64,000 bases of DNA. Origin: Nitrospiria bacterium (GTDB lineage Bacteria; Nitrospirota; UBA9217). Shown here piece after piece: positions 1 to 8,855 of this stretch. The position numbers and the translations under genes were made by a program. The notes under the pieces were generated by a model that was given only the letters and a program-made list of their open reading frames with translations, was not told the DNA's origin and did no database searches. The stretch is from assembly GCA_919902495.1 (NCBI GenBank), contig CAKKRC010000028.1:23261-87260 (forward strand). The letters are read 5' to 3'. How positions within the stretch are numbered: the first letter of the stretch is position 1; each line of letters opens with the position of its first letter.

Positions 1-1275
1 CCTGGTGGCGGTGATGACGGCGCCGTACGCCGCGCCCCGCGGCACAAGCTCCAGGGAGAGGTCCTTGAAGACGCCCAGCCGATAGATCGCGGCAAGCAGT
101 TCCCGGAGTTCACCCTCGGTCGCACCCGCAGGCCGCAAGGCCGCGTCGAATGTTGTCCGGACCTGCGTCTGCATTGCCTCGGGAATGCCGCTCAGGGTGA
201 GATCGGTTATCGCATAGCGGATCTCGGGCTGCAGGGCCGATCGGCGGGCAAGAACTTCGCGGATGCGCGGGAGCGCCGCACGGGCGGCCTCTTCACCGGT
301 CCGGATGATCCCGGCGATATTTTCGAAAGCAGCGAAGGGATAGGCCGCCGTGTCGGGAGTGATCACGACATCGGCGAGCTCCGCTTGACGCTCGGTATCG
401 CGTCTGACCGGGATGGAGATGGACTGGCTCATGATATCAACGAGCGATGACAGGCGCTCCCTCGTTTCGAGCCGGGACGAAGGATCGACGGCGATCACGA
501 GGTCCACGCCCATGGCCCGGACGACGTCGACCGGAAGGTTGTTCGACATCCCTCCGTCAACCAGGAGCCTTCCCTCGTGCTCAACCGGCTGAAAGACCAC
601 GGGGATGGCTGAGCTTGCGCGCATGGCGTCGGAGAGGATGCCGCGGCCGATGACCACGGTTGCGCCGGTCTCAATATCCGTCGCGACGGCCCGAAAGGGG
701 ATGGAAAGACGGTCGAAGTCCAGTCCGGCCTGGAACGACGAGGCCAGGGTCTTCGACCGGAGAAGGTTGGTCAGTTTTTGGCCCGCCGTCAGGCCGGAGG
801 TGGGGAGAAAACTCGCGCCGATGAGGCTGAACTGGAGAAGATGGCGGCTGCCCGCCTCTTTTTGCTCCTGCGTCAGGAACGCGCGGGACGGTGTGTCCGA
901 GAACAGGTCGTTCAGGTCGTTCTCCAGGAAGATGGCCTCGATCTCATCGGGTTGGTAACCTGCCGCCGCAAACCCTCCGACGATGGCGCCCATGCTGGTC
1001 CCCGCAATGGCATCGACCGGGATGCCTTCCTTGTAGAGGACCTTGAGCACGCCTATGGACGCGGCGGCCTTTGCGCCTCCCCCGGCAAACGCGATCCCGA
1101 TCCGGGGACGGCCCCTTCCTGCGGCGGGCATGACCGTTCTGATCGTTCCCTGCGCAACAGCTGTGGTGAGCGTGAACCGAAGCGACCGGGAAGGGGTCTG
1201 CCCGGACAGGGCGGGGTGCGGAAGAGAGAACGTCATGAAGCAACAGACGAGAAACAATGCGCTCCGCTTGAACAT
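1..1275 (-). CDS. Patatin-like phospholipase (RssA/PlpD type), 3' end beyond window
   Basis: The reverse-strand frame is open from ATG 1275 to the window edge (425 codons, no stop), so the C-terminus is missing. A hydrophobic N-terminus ending near 'ALSG' suggests export. The patatin signatures are all visible: a Gly-rich oxyanion-hole stretch (FAGGGAKAAASIGVL), the nucleophile elbow GTSMG and the DGGMSNNLP Asp of the Ser-Asp dyad. After about residue 340 the sequence (IRYAITDLTLSGI...) looks like a POTRA module, as in patatins that end in an outer-membrane barrel. That would fit a type Vd-like secreted lipase, but the barrel cannot be seen here. The predicted activity is acyl-ester hydrolysis of phospholipids. 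The gene is divergent from the cytochrome gene that follows. Confidence 0.9.
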   Translation of the reverse strand, partial: MFKRSALFLVCCFMTFSLPHPALSGQTPSRSLRFTLTTAVAQGTIRTVMPAAGRGRPRIGIAFAGGGAKAAASIGVLKVLYKEGIPVDAIAGTSMGAIVGGFAAAGYQPDEIEAIFLENDLNDLFSDTPSRAFLTQEQKEAGSRHLLQFSLIGASFLPTSGLTAGQKLTNLLRSKTLASSFQAGLDFDRLSIPFRAVATDIETGATVVIGRGILSDAMRASSAIPVVFQPVEHEGRLLVDGGMSNNLPVDVVRAMGVDLVIAVDPSSRLETRERLSSLVDIMSQSISIPVRRDTERQAELADVVITPDTAAYPFAAFENIAGIIRTGEEAARAALPRIREVLARRSALQPEIRYAITDLTLSGIPEAMQTQVRTTFDAALRPAGATEGELRELLAAIYRLGVFKDLSLELVPRGAAYGAVITATR

Positions 1276-1335
1276 GATACCTACTATAGCATATTGGCTG
1301 CGTCATATCCATGCTGCCCCCGCCCGTTTTTCGGC

Positions 1336-1364
1336 TTGCCTATACGGTTTATCCTGCCTATAAT
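1336..1364 (+). promoter_or_regulatory. Putative sigma70-type promoter of the triheme cytochrome gene
   Basis: TTGCCT (1336-1341) and TATAAT (1359-1364) are separated by 17 bp and lie about 90 bp upstream of the ATG at 1453. This is a motif match only. Confidence 0.45.
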
Positions 1365-1452
1365 ACATCTCACATGCGCCGGACGGGCCAGGCGCTGTTG
1401 TCTGCGGGGTCAGGAGCGTCGAATGCATGAGCGACACAAGGGAGGAGCGCAC

Positions 1453-1782
1453 ATGAAAAAGATCTGTTCTGGTCTGGTGGGTTTGTTCCTGGCGGCATCT
1501 CCCGCCTGGGCCGTCATAGGCGGCGGCGATATTGTCTTTAAGATGGAAGGAATGGCAAGTGTGCTTTACAGCCATGACTATCATGTGAACAAGGCCAGGC
1601 TGAAATGTTCCGAATGCCACCCCTTTCTCTATAAGAACCGCGCGCAACACAATGTCGTGGGGATGGCGAGCATGCAGAAGGGGAAGTCTTGCGGGTCCTG
1701 CCATAACGGTAAGAAGGCTTTCGATGTGGCAGACAAAAAACAGTGTGCCACGTGCCATAATAATAAGTCGCCGGAAAACTAG
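1453..1782 (+). CDS. Periplasmic triheme c-type cytochrome (c7-like)
   Basis: A 109-residue protein with a signal peptide ending near AWA. It has three CxxCH haem-attachment sites (CSECH, CGSCH, CATCH) and extra His residues (SHDYHV, QHN) suited to bis-His ligation. Size and spacing fit the c7/cytochrome c3-like triheme domain. The ATG at 1453 is preceded by GGGAGGAG; an upstream in-frame extension lacks a signal peptide and is not chosen. It lies about 0.9 kb upstream of napA, so a role in passing electrons to the nitrate reductase is plausible but inferred. The cluster shows no napC. Confidence 0.88.
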   Translation: MKKICSGLVGLFLAASPAWAVIGGGDIVFKMEGMASVLYSHDYHVNKARLKCSECHPFLYKNRAQHNVVGMASMQKGKSCGSCHNGKKAFDVADKKQCATCHNNKSPEN

Positions 1783-1837
1783 CGGTGGTACGGCCGGGCT
1801 TTGGAACATTTTAGACTTCATTACGGGAGCAGTCTCC

Positions 1838-2086
1838 ATGGTTCATCCGAAACGAAGAAAAGCCGATGCTACGGTCACCGGAGACCACTGCCAGCGGTTC
1901 GGCGCGATCGCCGTGCGCAAGGGCATTGTGTCCCTCGAGGATGTGAAGGCCGCCGTGAACGAGCAGATCGATGACGACATCAACGGCCGCGAACACCGCC
2001 TCCTTGGGACGATCCTGTACGATAACGGCCTCATCACCGAGTACCAGATCGATATCGTGCTCCAGGAGCTTAAAAAGACCTTGTAA
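1838..2086 (+). CDS. Small protein resembling a type II/IV secretion ATPase N-terminal (MshEN-like) domain
   Basis: 82 residues from ATG 1838. The core has the pattern 'FGAIAVRKGIVSLEDVKAAVNEQ' (split by a loop) followed by 'LLGTILYDNGLITEYQ'. This twofold 'LG-x2-L-x3-G-L-I-x3-Q' arrangement is typical of GspE/MshE N-terminal domains, which can bind c-di-GMP in some proteins. The ATPase domain is absent, so this is a stand-alone domain. It follows the cytochrome gene after 55 bp on the same strand. The function is unknown and the domain assignment rests on pattern alone. Confidence 0.65.
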   Translation: MVHPKRRKADATVTGDHCQRFGAIAVRKGIVSLEDVKAAVNEQIDDDINGREHRLLGTILYDNGLITEYQIDIVLQELKKTL

Positions 2087-2394
2087 TGAACCTGTCCGGG
2101 TATTCGGAGTCCTTTTCCGCGCTGGCTGTTCCACGACCACCCCTTGTGCACGTGCCGTAGCCCCTCCGATAACGAAGAACGATACCCTCTGCACCTTTCT
2201 GGAAACCTCCGGTTCCCCGTATTCCTTGACAGAAAACATTTTCACCGCTACACTTTCAGTATGCGCGTTAAAAGCATCATCCGGAATTGGCGGTCAAGGT
2301 ACGGGTATGATCCATGTCATACGTTCCCTCGTTGATCATCTAGTACACTTGCCGGGAATATTCCCTATGTCTCAGTCCACGGAAGGGGGCAGCC
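2087..2394 (+). other. Intergenic leader of the nap cluster
   Basis: About 308 bp without a convincing gene. It holds the putative promoter at 2226-2254 and a leader of roughly 130 nt before napA. I see no clear FNR box or NarL heptamer pair. Confidence 0.5.
2226..2254 (+). promoter_or_regulatory. Putative sigma70-type promoter of napA
   Basis: TTGACA (2226-2231) and TACACT (2249-2254) with a 17-bp spacer lie about 140 bp upstream of the napA ATG. The -35 is perfect and the -10 is weaker, which could suit activator control. Confidence 0.5.
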
Positions 2395-5163
2395 ATGTCA
2401 TTATCAAGAAGAGAGTTCATTAAGACCACAGCGGCAGTTGCCGCCGCTACGGCGGTGGGGATGAGCGTGCCGGAGGATATCCTCGCTATCGCGGCGAAGG
2501 CGGAGGTCGGCTGGAGGTGGGACAAGTCGGTCTGCCGGTTCTGCGGGACGGGCTGCGGCATCATGGTCGCCACGAAGGACGACCGGATCGTCGCGGTGAA
2601 GGGCGACCCCGCTGCGCCGGTGAACATGGGCCTGAACTGCATCAAGGGATATTTCAACGCCAAGATCATCTACGGCGCGGACCGGCTGACCGAACCGCTC
2701 ATGCGCATGAATGACAAGGGCGAGTTCGACAAGAAGGGGAAGTTCAAACCTGTCACCTGGAAGAAAGCCTTCGACGAGATGGCGAAGCAGTTCAAGAAGC
2801 ACTATGCCGCGCTCGGCCCCAAGGGCGTCGCGGTCTTCGGCTCCGGACAGTACACCATCATGGAAGGGTACGCGGCCGCCAAGCTCATGAAAGCGGGTTT
2901 CCGCTCGAACAACCTCGATCCGAACGCGCGCCTCTGCATGGCAAGCGCCGTCGCCGCCTTCATGGAGACCTTCGGCATCGACGAGCCGGCCGGGAATTAC
3001 GACGACATGCACCACACCGACACGGTCGTGCTGTGGGGCGCGAACATGGCGGAGATGCACCCGGTCCTCTGGTCCAAGATCACCAACCGGAAACTGGCCG
3101 ACACCAAGCGCGTCAAGGTCGTGAACCTCACGACCTTCACCAACCGCTGCTCCAACCTCGCCGACAGCGAGATCATCATCAAGCCGAACACGGACCTTGC
3201 CATCCAGAACTACATCCTCAGGGAGATCGTGAACCGTCCCGGCGCTATCGACTGGGAATTCGTGAACCAGAACTGCGTGTTCGCGACCGGCTATGTGGAC
3301 ATCGGCTACGGCTTGCGGCCGAAGATCGACCACCCGAAGTATAAGAAAGAAGAGCTCGATACGGCCAGCAAGGAGGCCTTCAAGGTAATCACGAAGGACG
3401 AGGCCATCGCCATGGGCGCCCTGGGCATCAAGGAAGGCGACAAGATGGAGATGAAGAACGCCGCCAAGGCCGGCGTGCATTGGGCCATCTCTTTCGAGGA
3501 CTTCAAGAAAGGCCTCGAACCCTATACGCTCGACTTCGTGGCCCAGCTTTCAAAGGGAAACGCCGACGAACCGCTGGACGAGTTCAAAAAGAAGCTCCAG
3601 GCGCTTGCCGACCTGTATGCCGAGAAGGACCGCAAGGTTGTCAGCTTCTGGACCATGGGCTTCAACCAGCACGTGCGCGGGACCTGGGTGAACGAGCAGA
3701 TCTACGCCATCCATCTCCTGCTGGGCAAGCAGGCCCAGCCCGGGAACGGGGCCTTCAGCCTGACCGGCCAGCCGAGCGCCTGCGGAACGGCGCGCGAGGT
3801 CGGGACCTTCGCCCACCGGCTCCCGGCGGACATGGTGGTCATGAACCCGAAGCACCGGCAGATCACCGAGAAGATCTGGAAGGTCCCTGAAGGCACGATC
3901 AACCCGGTCATGGGGTCGCACTTCATGAAGATCATGCGCGACCTCGAGGACGGGACGATCAAGTGGGTCTGGGTGCAGGTGAACAATCCCTGGCAGAACG
4001 CGACCAACGCGAACCACTGGATCGCCGCGGCGCGGGAGATGGACAACTTCATTGTCGTGTCCGACGCCTACCCGAGCATCTCTGCCAAGGTCGCGGACCT
4101 GATCCTGCCGGCGGCGATGATCTTCGAGAAATGGGGCGCCTACGGCAACGCCGAGCGCCGGACCCAGCACTGGCGCCAGCAGGTGACGCCCATCGGGAAG
4201 TCCATGTCCGACACCTGGCAGACCACCGAGTTCGCGAAGCGCTTCACTCTTGCGGAGGTCTGGAAGGAGTGGAAGATCGACGACAAGACCACGCTGCCCG
4301 ATGTGACGGCCAAGGCGCGCGAGATGGGCTACACCGAGAAGGACACGCTGTTCGACGTGCTCTTTGCCAACAAGGAGGCGAAGACCTTTGCGTGGCCCGA
4401 TCCGGTAGGCAAGGGTTCCTTGAACAGCGAAGCCGCCGGCGACAAGCGCAATGTCGAGGGCTTCAAGGGCTACGGTTTCTTCCTCCAGAAGTACCTCTGG
4501 GAGGAATACCGGAAGTTCGGCCTCGGCCATGGACATGACCTTGCCGACTTCGACACGTATCACAAGGTGCGCGGTCTTCGCTGGCCGGTCGTGGACGGGA
4601 AGGAGACCCTATGGCGTTTCAATGCCGAGTACGATCCTTATGCTAAGGCGGCGAACCACGGCAAGTTCGCGTTCTACGGCGACGCCGGCAAGGAGATCCC
4701 GAAGGGGAACCTTATGGGGCCCGTGGGCGAGGAGAAGGTCAAGCTGCCGAACCAGGCCAAGATCTTCCTGCGCCATTACATCGATCCGCCAGAGATCCCG
4801 AGCGCGGAGTATCCGCTCTGGCTTTGCACCGGCCGCGTGCTTGAGCACTGGCACACCGGCACCATGACGATGCGGGTCCCCGAGCTCTACCGGGCCGTGC
4901 CGGAAGCGCAATGTTTCATGAGCCAGAAGGACGCAGAGGAGAACAAGTTCAAGGACGGCGAGCTTGTATGGATCGAATCGCGGCGGGGCAAGGTAAAGGC
5001 GCGGGTCGAGACGCGCGGAAGGAACCTGCCGCCCAAGGGGCTGATCTTCGTGCCGTTCTTCGACGAACATGTTCTGATCAACAAGGTGACGCTCGACGCC
5101 ACCTGTCCCATCTCGAAGGAACCTGACTACAAGAAGTGCGCGGTGAAGGTGTACAAGGCATAG
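2395..5163 (+). CDS. napA: Periplasmic nitrate reductase, catalytic subunit
   Basis: 922 residues, a bis-MGD molybdoenzyme reducing nitrate to nitrite in the periplasm. The N-terminus is a twin-arginine signal ([10 protein letters not shown]). The 4Fe-4S ligands are C47, C50, C54 and C82 (CRFCGTGC ... GLNCIKGYF). The molybdenum ligand is C181 in [12 protein letters not shown], followed by the Nap-typical FGIDEPAG. The C-terminus (ALWLCTGR-like segment, VFVPFFDE) is the molybdopterin-dinucleotide-binding domain. At 922 residues it is longer than the E. coli enzyme (about 830) and closer to epsilon/delta-type NapA, which have an insertion in the middle. The ATG follows GGAAGGGGGCAGCC. The downstream order G-H-B-D supports the assignment over an assimilatory NasA or formate dehydrogenase. 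Confidence 0.95.
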   Translation: MSLSRREFIKTTAAVAAATAVGMSVPEDILAIAAKAEVGWRWDKSVCRFCGTGCGIMVATKDDRIVAVKGDPAAPVNMGLNCIKGYFNAKIIYGADRLTEPLMRMNDKGEFDKKGKFKPVTWKKAFDEMAKQFKKHYAALGPKGVAVFGSGQYTIMEGYAAAKLMKAGFRSNNLDPNARLCMASAVAAFMETFGIDEPAGNYDDMHHTDTVVLWGANMAEMHPVLWSKITNRKLADTKRVKVVNLTTFTNRCSNLADSEIIIKPNTDLAIQNYILREIVNRPGAIDWEFVNQNCVFATGYVDIGYGLRPKIDHPKYKKEELDTASKEAFKVITKDEAIAMGALGIKEGDKMEMKNAAKAGVHWAISFEDFKKGLEPYTLDFVAQLSKGNADEPLDEFKKKLQALADLYAEKDRKVVSFWTMGFNQHVRGTWVNEQIYAIHLLLGKQAQPGNGAFSLTGQPSACGTAREVGTFAHRLPADMVVMNPKHRQITEKIWKVPEGTINPVMGSHFMKIMRDLEDGTIKWVWVQVNNPWQNATNANHWIAAAREMDNFIVVSDAYPSISAKVADLILPAAMIFEKWGAYGNAERRTQHWRQQVTPIGKSMSDTWQTTEFAKRFTLAEVWKEWKIDDKTTLPDVTAKAREMGYTEKDTLFDVLFANKEAKTFAWPDPVGKGSLNSEAAGDKRNVEGFKGYGFFLQKYLWEEYRKFGLGHGHDLADFDTYHKVRGLRWPVVDGKETLWRFNAEYDPYAKAANHGKFAFYGDAGKEIPKGNLMGPVGEEKVKLPNQAKIFLRHYIDPPEIPSAEYPLWLCTGRVLEHWHTGTMTMRVPELYRAVPEAQCFMSQKDAEENKFKDGELVWIESRRGKVKARVETRGRNLPPKGLIFVPFFDEHVLINKVTLDATCPISKEPDYKKCAVKVYKA

Positions 5164-5180
5164 AACACCGAACCGGATGT

Positions 5181-5215
5181 AACCACGGGTCACGACTTCG
5201 TCGTGACACACAGAT
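5181..5215. repeat. Hairpin/repeat between napA and napG
   Basis: A perfect 8-bp stem GTCACGAC (5189-5196) / GTCGTGAC (5200-5207) with loop TTC, set within 'aaccacggg ... cacacagatg', which resembles the intergenic repeat arms found elsewhere in this window. It has no T-tract, so it is more likely a repeat or RNA-processing structure than a terminator. Confidence 0.5.
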
Positions 5216-5235
5216 GAAAGCAGATCAATAGGATA

Positions 5236-6018
5236 ATGAAGAGCCGGCGACAATTTCTCATCGATGCGGGAAGAGGGATCGGCATCGCTGCCGCCGGCGG
5301 GCTGGTCTGGGCAGGGTTCCTCAGCGGGAAGAAAGCATATCCGACGGTCCTCCGGCCGCCGGGCGCTGTCGAAGAAGATAGGTTCCTCGCCGCCTGCACA
5401 AAATGCGGTCTCTGCGTCACGGCTTGTCCCTATCAGGCGCTCGTTCTGGCGGCACCGGGCGACGGCAGGCCGGTTGGGACGCCTTATTTCGTGATGCGGG
5501 AACGTCCCTGTCGGATGTGCCGGGACATTCCCTGTACCGCCAATTGCCCGACCGGCGCACTGGATGCCGGGCTGGTGAGCGACGGCGAGGCCGGTAAAGC
5601 GGTCTTGAACGTCAACAAGACCCGCATCGGGCTTGCGGTCATCGACCGCGAGACCTGCATCGCCTACTGGGGCATCCAGTGTGATGCATGTTACCGGGTG
5701 TGCCCGGTGATCGACAAGGCCATCACCGTCGACCCTGTCCGCAACGACCGGACCGGAAAACATGCGATCCTCGGCCCGGTCGTGCACAGCGAGCACTGCA
5801 CGGGCTGCGGCATATGCGAGCGGGCGTGCGTTACGAAAAAAGCGTCGATCTTCGTGCTCCCGCGCCGGATCGCCATGGGCGAGTCCAGCGACCGGTACAT
5901 ACGGGGATGGGAAGCAGGCGACGAGAAGCGCATCCACGATGCGCCCGAGGACACAACGACCGTGACTCCCCGGAGCGAAAAGAGCCCGGCCGACTACCTC
6001 AACCGGGAGGACCTGTAG
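5236..6018 (+). CDS. napG: NapG-like periplasmic ferredoxin (4x 4Fe-4S)
   Basis: 260 residues with a Tat-type N-terminus (KSRRQFLIDAGRG) and four Cys clusters: CTKCGLCVTACP, CRMCRDIPCTANCP, CDACYRVCP and CTGCGICERACV. That is the 4x[4Fe-4S] arrangement of NapG/MauM ferredoxins. With NapH it is expected to take electrons from menaquinol at the membrane and pass them to NapB/NapA. It is separated from napA by a 72-bp spacer containing a hairpin and is followed immediately by napH (1-bp gap). Lack of a napC gene fits the NapC-independent NapGH route known in epsilonproteobacteria. Confidence 0.93.
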   Translation: MKSRRQFLIDAGRGIGIAAAGGLVWAGFLSGKKAYPTVLRPPGAVEEDRFLAACTKCGLCVTACPYQALVLAAPGDGRPVGTPYFVMRERPCRMCRDIPCTANCPTGALDAGLVSDGEAGKAVLNVNKTRIGLAVIDRETCIAYWGIQCDACYRVCPVIDKAITVDPVRNDRTGKHAILGPVVHSEHCTGCGICERACVTKKASIFVLPRRIAMGESSDRYIRGWEAGDEKRIHDAPEDTTTVTPRSEKSPADYLNREDL

Positions 6019-6019
6019 G

Positions 6020-6850
6020 ATGCCGGGCATCGTGGAAAATCGGTATCGCATCCTGCGACGGCTGGTCCAGGCCGGTGCGCTCTCCTTATTCTTCGCGGGG
6101 AACGCCTGGGGCTGGAAGGTCCTGCAGGGCAGCCTCAGTTCGTCCCTGCTTTTCGGCATCGTGCCGCTGGCCGATCCCTTCGCGCTGCTGCAGGTGTTCG
6201 CGACGGGTACGATGGTGGCCGCAAAGGCGCTTTTGGGCGGCGGCATCGTCCTGCTCTTTTTCGCGGCAATTGCCGGCAGGGCGTTCTGCGGATGGATATG
6301 CCCGGTCAACATCGTGACGGACCTCGCGGACACCGTGAGCACTGCGGTAGGAGAAGGGAACCGGTCCCTGCGGTTGAGCAGGAATGCCCGGTACTGGGTG
6401 CTCGGCCTCAGCCTGGTGCTGTCCGCGTGGCTCGGCATCGCCGCTTTTGAATGGATCAGCCCTATCGGCGCGCTGCACCGGGGTGTTGTCTTCGGCATGG
6501 GAATGGGGTGGACATCGGTCGCGGCGGTGTTCCTGTTCGATGTGTTCGTGGTCAGGAACGGCTTCTGCGGTCATCTCTGCCCGCTCGGGGCGTTCTATTC
6601 CCTTGCCGGCGGATGGAGCTGGATGAGGGTCGTTCACAGCAAGGAGCAGTGCACCAGCTGCATGCGGTGCATTGAGTCCTGCCCGGAACCGCAGGTCCTT
6701 CCCATGGTTGGAAAACGGGACGGCCCGGTAACATCGGGAGAATGCACGAACTGCGGACGGTGCATCGAGGTGTGCCCGGACGACGCGATGCGCTTCGGGC
6801 TCAGGACGCAAGGTACGAAAGAAAAGGATCCGAAGGAGGTAACATCATGA
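6020..6850 (+). CDS. napH: NapH-like membrane quinol dehydrogenase component
   Basis: 276 residues with about four transmembrane helices. Two CxxxCP motifs (CGWICPVN and CGHLCPLG) are typical of NapH/NosR/RdxA proteins. The cytoplasmic C-terminal tail has two 4Fe-4S motifs (CTSCMRCIESCPEP and CTNCGRCIEVCP). It anchors NapG and takes part in menaquinol oxidation. It starts one base after the napG stop and overlaps the napB start by 4 bp (ATGA), so the three genes are surely cotranscribed. Confidence 0.93.
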   Translation: MPGIVENRYRILRRLVQAGALSLFFAGNAWGWKVLQGSLSSSLLFGIVPLADPFALLQVFATGTMVAAKALLGGGIVLLFFAAIAGRAFCGWICPVNIVTDLADTVSTAVGEGNRSLRLSRNARYWVLGLSLVLSAWLGIAAFEWISPIGALHRGVVFGMGMGWTSVAAVFLFDVFVVRNGFCGHLCPLGAFYSLAGGWSWMRVVHSKEQCTSCMRCIESCPEPQVLPMVGKRDGPVTSGECTNCGRCIEVCPDDAMRFGLRTQGTKEKDPKEVTS

Positions 6851-7398
6851 AAGGTCACCGGTTCATCTTCATTATGGTCGGCAGCATGCTGCTGGTGTGC
6901 GCCCTTGCGGCAGGCAGCGCGTTCGCGCAGGCAAAGGCAAAGAGCGAGGACGAGATCGGGCTTCGGCAGGAGACGACCCTCTACGATGAGACAAAGGCAA
7001 TGCCGGCGCACGGCGAGTACGGCAAGGCAGAGGCCGGCAAGAGCAAACCCCTCGGCAGGGCGTTCGAGAACAGTCCGCCGCTCATCCCTCATGACCTGAC
7101 CGGGATGCTGCCCGTCGTGGAAACGAACAACGCCTGCCTGAACTGCCATATGCCGGAGCATGCGAGAGCCCTGGGGGCGACCCCTCTGCCCAAGTCCCAC
7201 TTTTTCGACATCGATACGGGAAAGGACCTGAAGGGCCAGCTGGATGGCAAGCGGTATCCCTGCATGCAGTGTCATGTGCCGCAGGTCAATATTCCCGAGG
7301 CGATCAAGAACACCTTCAAAGCGGACTTTCGGTCGAAGAAGTCGAAGACGAGCTCCAACCTGCTCGATACCCTGAACGAAGGCGTCAAGGCGGAATGA
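6847..7398 (+). CDS. napB: Periplasmic nitrate reductase diheme cytochrome subunit
   Basis: 183 residues with a signal peptide cleaved near AFA-QA. Two haem motifs are present (CLNCH and CMQCH), each preceded by the context normal for NapB: 'PPLIPHDL' before the first and 'ATPLPKSHF ... GKRYPC' around the second. The His residues in those segments are the expected distal ligands. NapB hands electrons to NapA. It overlaps napH and napD by 4 bp on each side. Length is normal or slightly long for the family, with a Lys-rich tail. Confidence 0.93.
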   Translation: MKGHRFIFIMVGSMLLVCALAAGSAFAQAKAKSEDEIGLRQETTLYDETKAMPAHGEYGKAEAGKSKPLGRAFENSPPLIPHDLTGMLPVVETNNACLNCHMPEHARALGATPLPKSHFFDIDTGKDLKGQLDGKRYPCMQCHVPQVNIPEAIKNTFKADFRSKKSKTSSNLLDTLNEGVKAE

Positions 7399-7706
7399 TC
7401 GTGAATATATCCAGTCTCGTGGTCAAGGTCCTTCCGGTGAACATGGAGCCGGCGCTCGAAGCATTGAAGCGGTCGGGTCTGTGCGACATCCATTTCCATG
7501 ACCGGCAGAAGGGCACGGTCGTCGTGACGATCGAGGGGAAGGATACGGGCGAGGAGATGGACAAGGTGAAGGCGATCGAGAAGCTTCCCCATGTCCTCGG
7601 GGCCGCGCTCGTATACGCCTACAGCGAGGCGGAGCTGGACGCCGCGGTCAAAAAGATCGCCGAAAAGCCGGGCGATCCGGTTCCCGAGGAGCTGAAGAAC
7701 GCGTGA
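7395..7706 (+). CDS. napD: Nap maturation chaperone NapD
   Basis: 103 residues from ATG 7395, which overlaps the napB stop (ATGA). Start 'MIVNISSLVVKVLP', 'DIHFHD', 'GTVVVTIEG' and the pattern of a ferredoxin-like fold match NapD. NapD binds the Tat signal of NapA and checks its folding before export. A longer open frame upstream is ruled out because it would run through napB. It is the last gene of the nap operon; a repeat element follows. Confidence 0.85.
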   Translation: MIVNISSLVVKVLPVNMEPALEALKRSGLCDIHFHDRQKGTVVVTIEGKDTGEEMDKVKAIEKLPHVLGAALVYAYSEAELDAAVKKIAEKPGDPVPEELKNA

Positions 7707-7739
7707 TCCAGGAGCGACAATAATTAATGAACGGCTTTC

Positions 7740-7823
7740 GCCACCGAGGACACCGAGGTCACCGAGGACGGCTTCTTGCAGAAGATGCGTGGTCTTCTCT
7801 GTGAACTCTGTGCTCTCTGTGGC
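7740..7823. repeat. MITE-like inverted-repeat element (CACCGAG/CACAGAG family)
   Basis: Arm 7740-7767 begins GCCACCGAGGACACCGAGG. Arm 7797-7823 is its imperfect reverse complement (about 21 of 27 positions). It has the same arms as the element around the GxxExxY gene at 21144-21561, but no ORF. It sits between napD and the fmdE-like gene. Confidence 0.75.
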
Positions 7824-7870
7824 AAAATGCTGTTGACGGTGATGTTGATTCCCAGGCAACGGGAGAAGAG

Positions 7871-8494
7871 ATGGAAAAGCAGTTCAAATCATTATTAGAA
7901 GAATCCGTCCGGGTCCATGGCCATCTGTGCGCGGGCCAGGTGCTTGGGGTGCGGATGTCCCTGCTTGGCCTGCGGGAGATCGGCATCAGTGATCCGAAGG
8001 GCGCTGACCGGAAACAGATCATCGTGTTCGTCGAAATGGACCGGTGCGCCACCGACGCGGTGCAGTCCGTGACCAGTTGCAGCCTCGGCAGGAGAACGAT
8101 GAAGTTCATGGATTTCGGCAAGATGGCTGCGACCTTCGTCAATCTCAGGACAGGCAAGGCCGTCCGGGTGCTGGCGCGCGAGGAATCCCGTGGGAAGGCA
8201 AAAGAACGATTCCCGCATTTTAAGAGCAAATATGCAGCGCAGCTTGAGGCCTACAAGACCATGAGCGATGAGGACCTGTTCCAGGTCATGTCCGTGCAGG
8301 TACAGATCCGACCTGAGGACATGCCGGGACGGCCGCTCAGCAGGGTCGCGTGCGAAGCGTGCGGAGAACTTGTCCAGGACGGCCGGGAGGTCCGGCGCGA
8401 TGGAGTCGTTCTCTGCAAAGCGTGCGCGGGAAACGGCTATTACACGCCGGAGAATGTTCCTTTCTGTGTGGAGCGTTATGCAGAAAAGTCATAA
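7871..8494 (+). CDS. FmdE-family protein with C-terminal zinc ribbon
   Basis: 207 residues. The N-terminal half has the FmdE signature: HGHLCAGQVLGVRM, then 'DRCATDAVQSVTSCSLGRRTMKF' (two segments) and 'DFGKMAATF'. The C-terminus carries CEACGE and CKAC, a zinc ribbon. FmdE was first noted in formylmethanofuran dehydrogenase operons and recurs near molybdenum/tungsten enzymes, but its biochemical role is not established. Its position between nap and the ModE/MoeA-like genes suggests molybdoenzyme maturation here. It overlaps the next gene by 17 bp. Confidence 0.85.
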   Translation: MEKQFKSLLEESVRVHGHLCAGQVLGVRMSLLGLREIGISDPKGADRKQIIVFVEMDRCATDAVQSVTSCSLGRRTMKFMDFGKMAATFVNLRTGKAVRVLAREESRGKAKERFPHFKSKYAAQLEAYKTMSDEDLFQVMSVQVQIRPEDMPGRPLSRVACEACGELVQDGREVRRDGVVLCKACAGNGYYTPENVPFCVERYAEKS

Positions 8495-8855
8495 CGAGCT
8501 GGATGTCAGGTCCAAGATCTGGATAGAGGTGGATGGTGAACCGGTATTCGGCCGCGGACGCCGGCTCCTGCTTGATGCGATCGACTCTCATGGTTCCATC
8601 AACCAGGCGGCAAAGGAGGTGGGCGTATCCTATCGCAAGGCGTTGAGCCATATCCAGGCAATGGAGCAGCGGCTGGGCATCGCGCTCGTCGTGCGCCACG
8701 CCGGGGGAAGGAACGGCGGAGGGGCGACGCTGACACCCGAGGCCCGGGAGTTCCTCAAGAAGTTCGAGTCGATGGAACAAGGACTGCGGCAGTTCGTGGA
8801 CGCGAAATTCAACGAGCTGTTCCGGGAAGAGGAAAGAGAGGCCCAGCATGTGTGA
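8478..8855 (+). CDS. ModE-type winged-helix regulator lacking the molybdate-binding domain
   Basis: 125 residues from ATG 8478. 'KIWIEVDGEPVFGRGRRLLLDAI', 'HGSINQAAKEVGVSYRKA' and 'RHAGGRNGGGATLTPEA' match the ModE N-terminal DNA-binding domain. The MOP/TOBE molybdate-binding half of full ModE (about 260 residues) is absent, so molybdate sensing would need another partner or is lost. It is sandwiched by overlaps with the fmdE-like (17 bp) and moeA-like (8 bp) genes. Confidence 0.87.
   Translation: MQKSHNELDVRSKIWIEVDGEPVFGRGRRLLLDAIDSHGSINQAAKEVGVSYRKALSHIQAMEQRLGIALVVRHAGGRNGGGATLTPEAREFLKKFESMEQGLRQFVDAKFNELFREEEREAQHV

Noticed and set aside
3550..4563. Long minus-strand open frame inside napA
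   Set aside because: High-GC shadow of napA, His/Val/Leu/Arg-rich with no motif.
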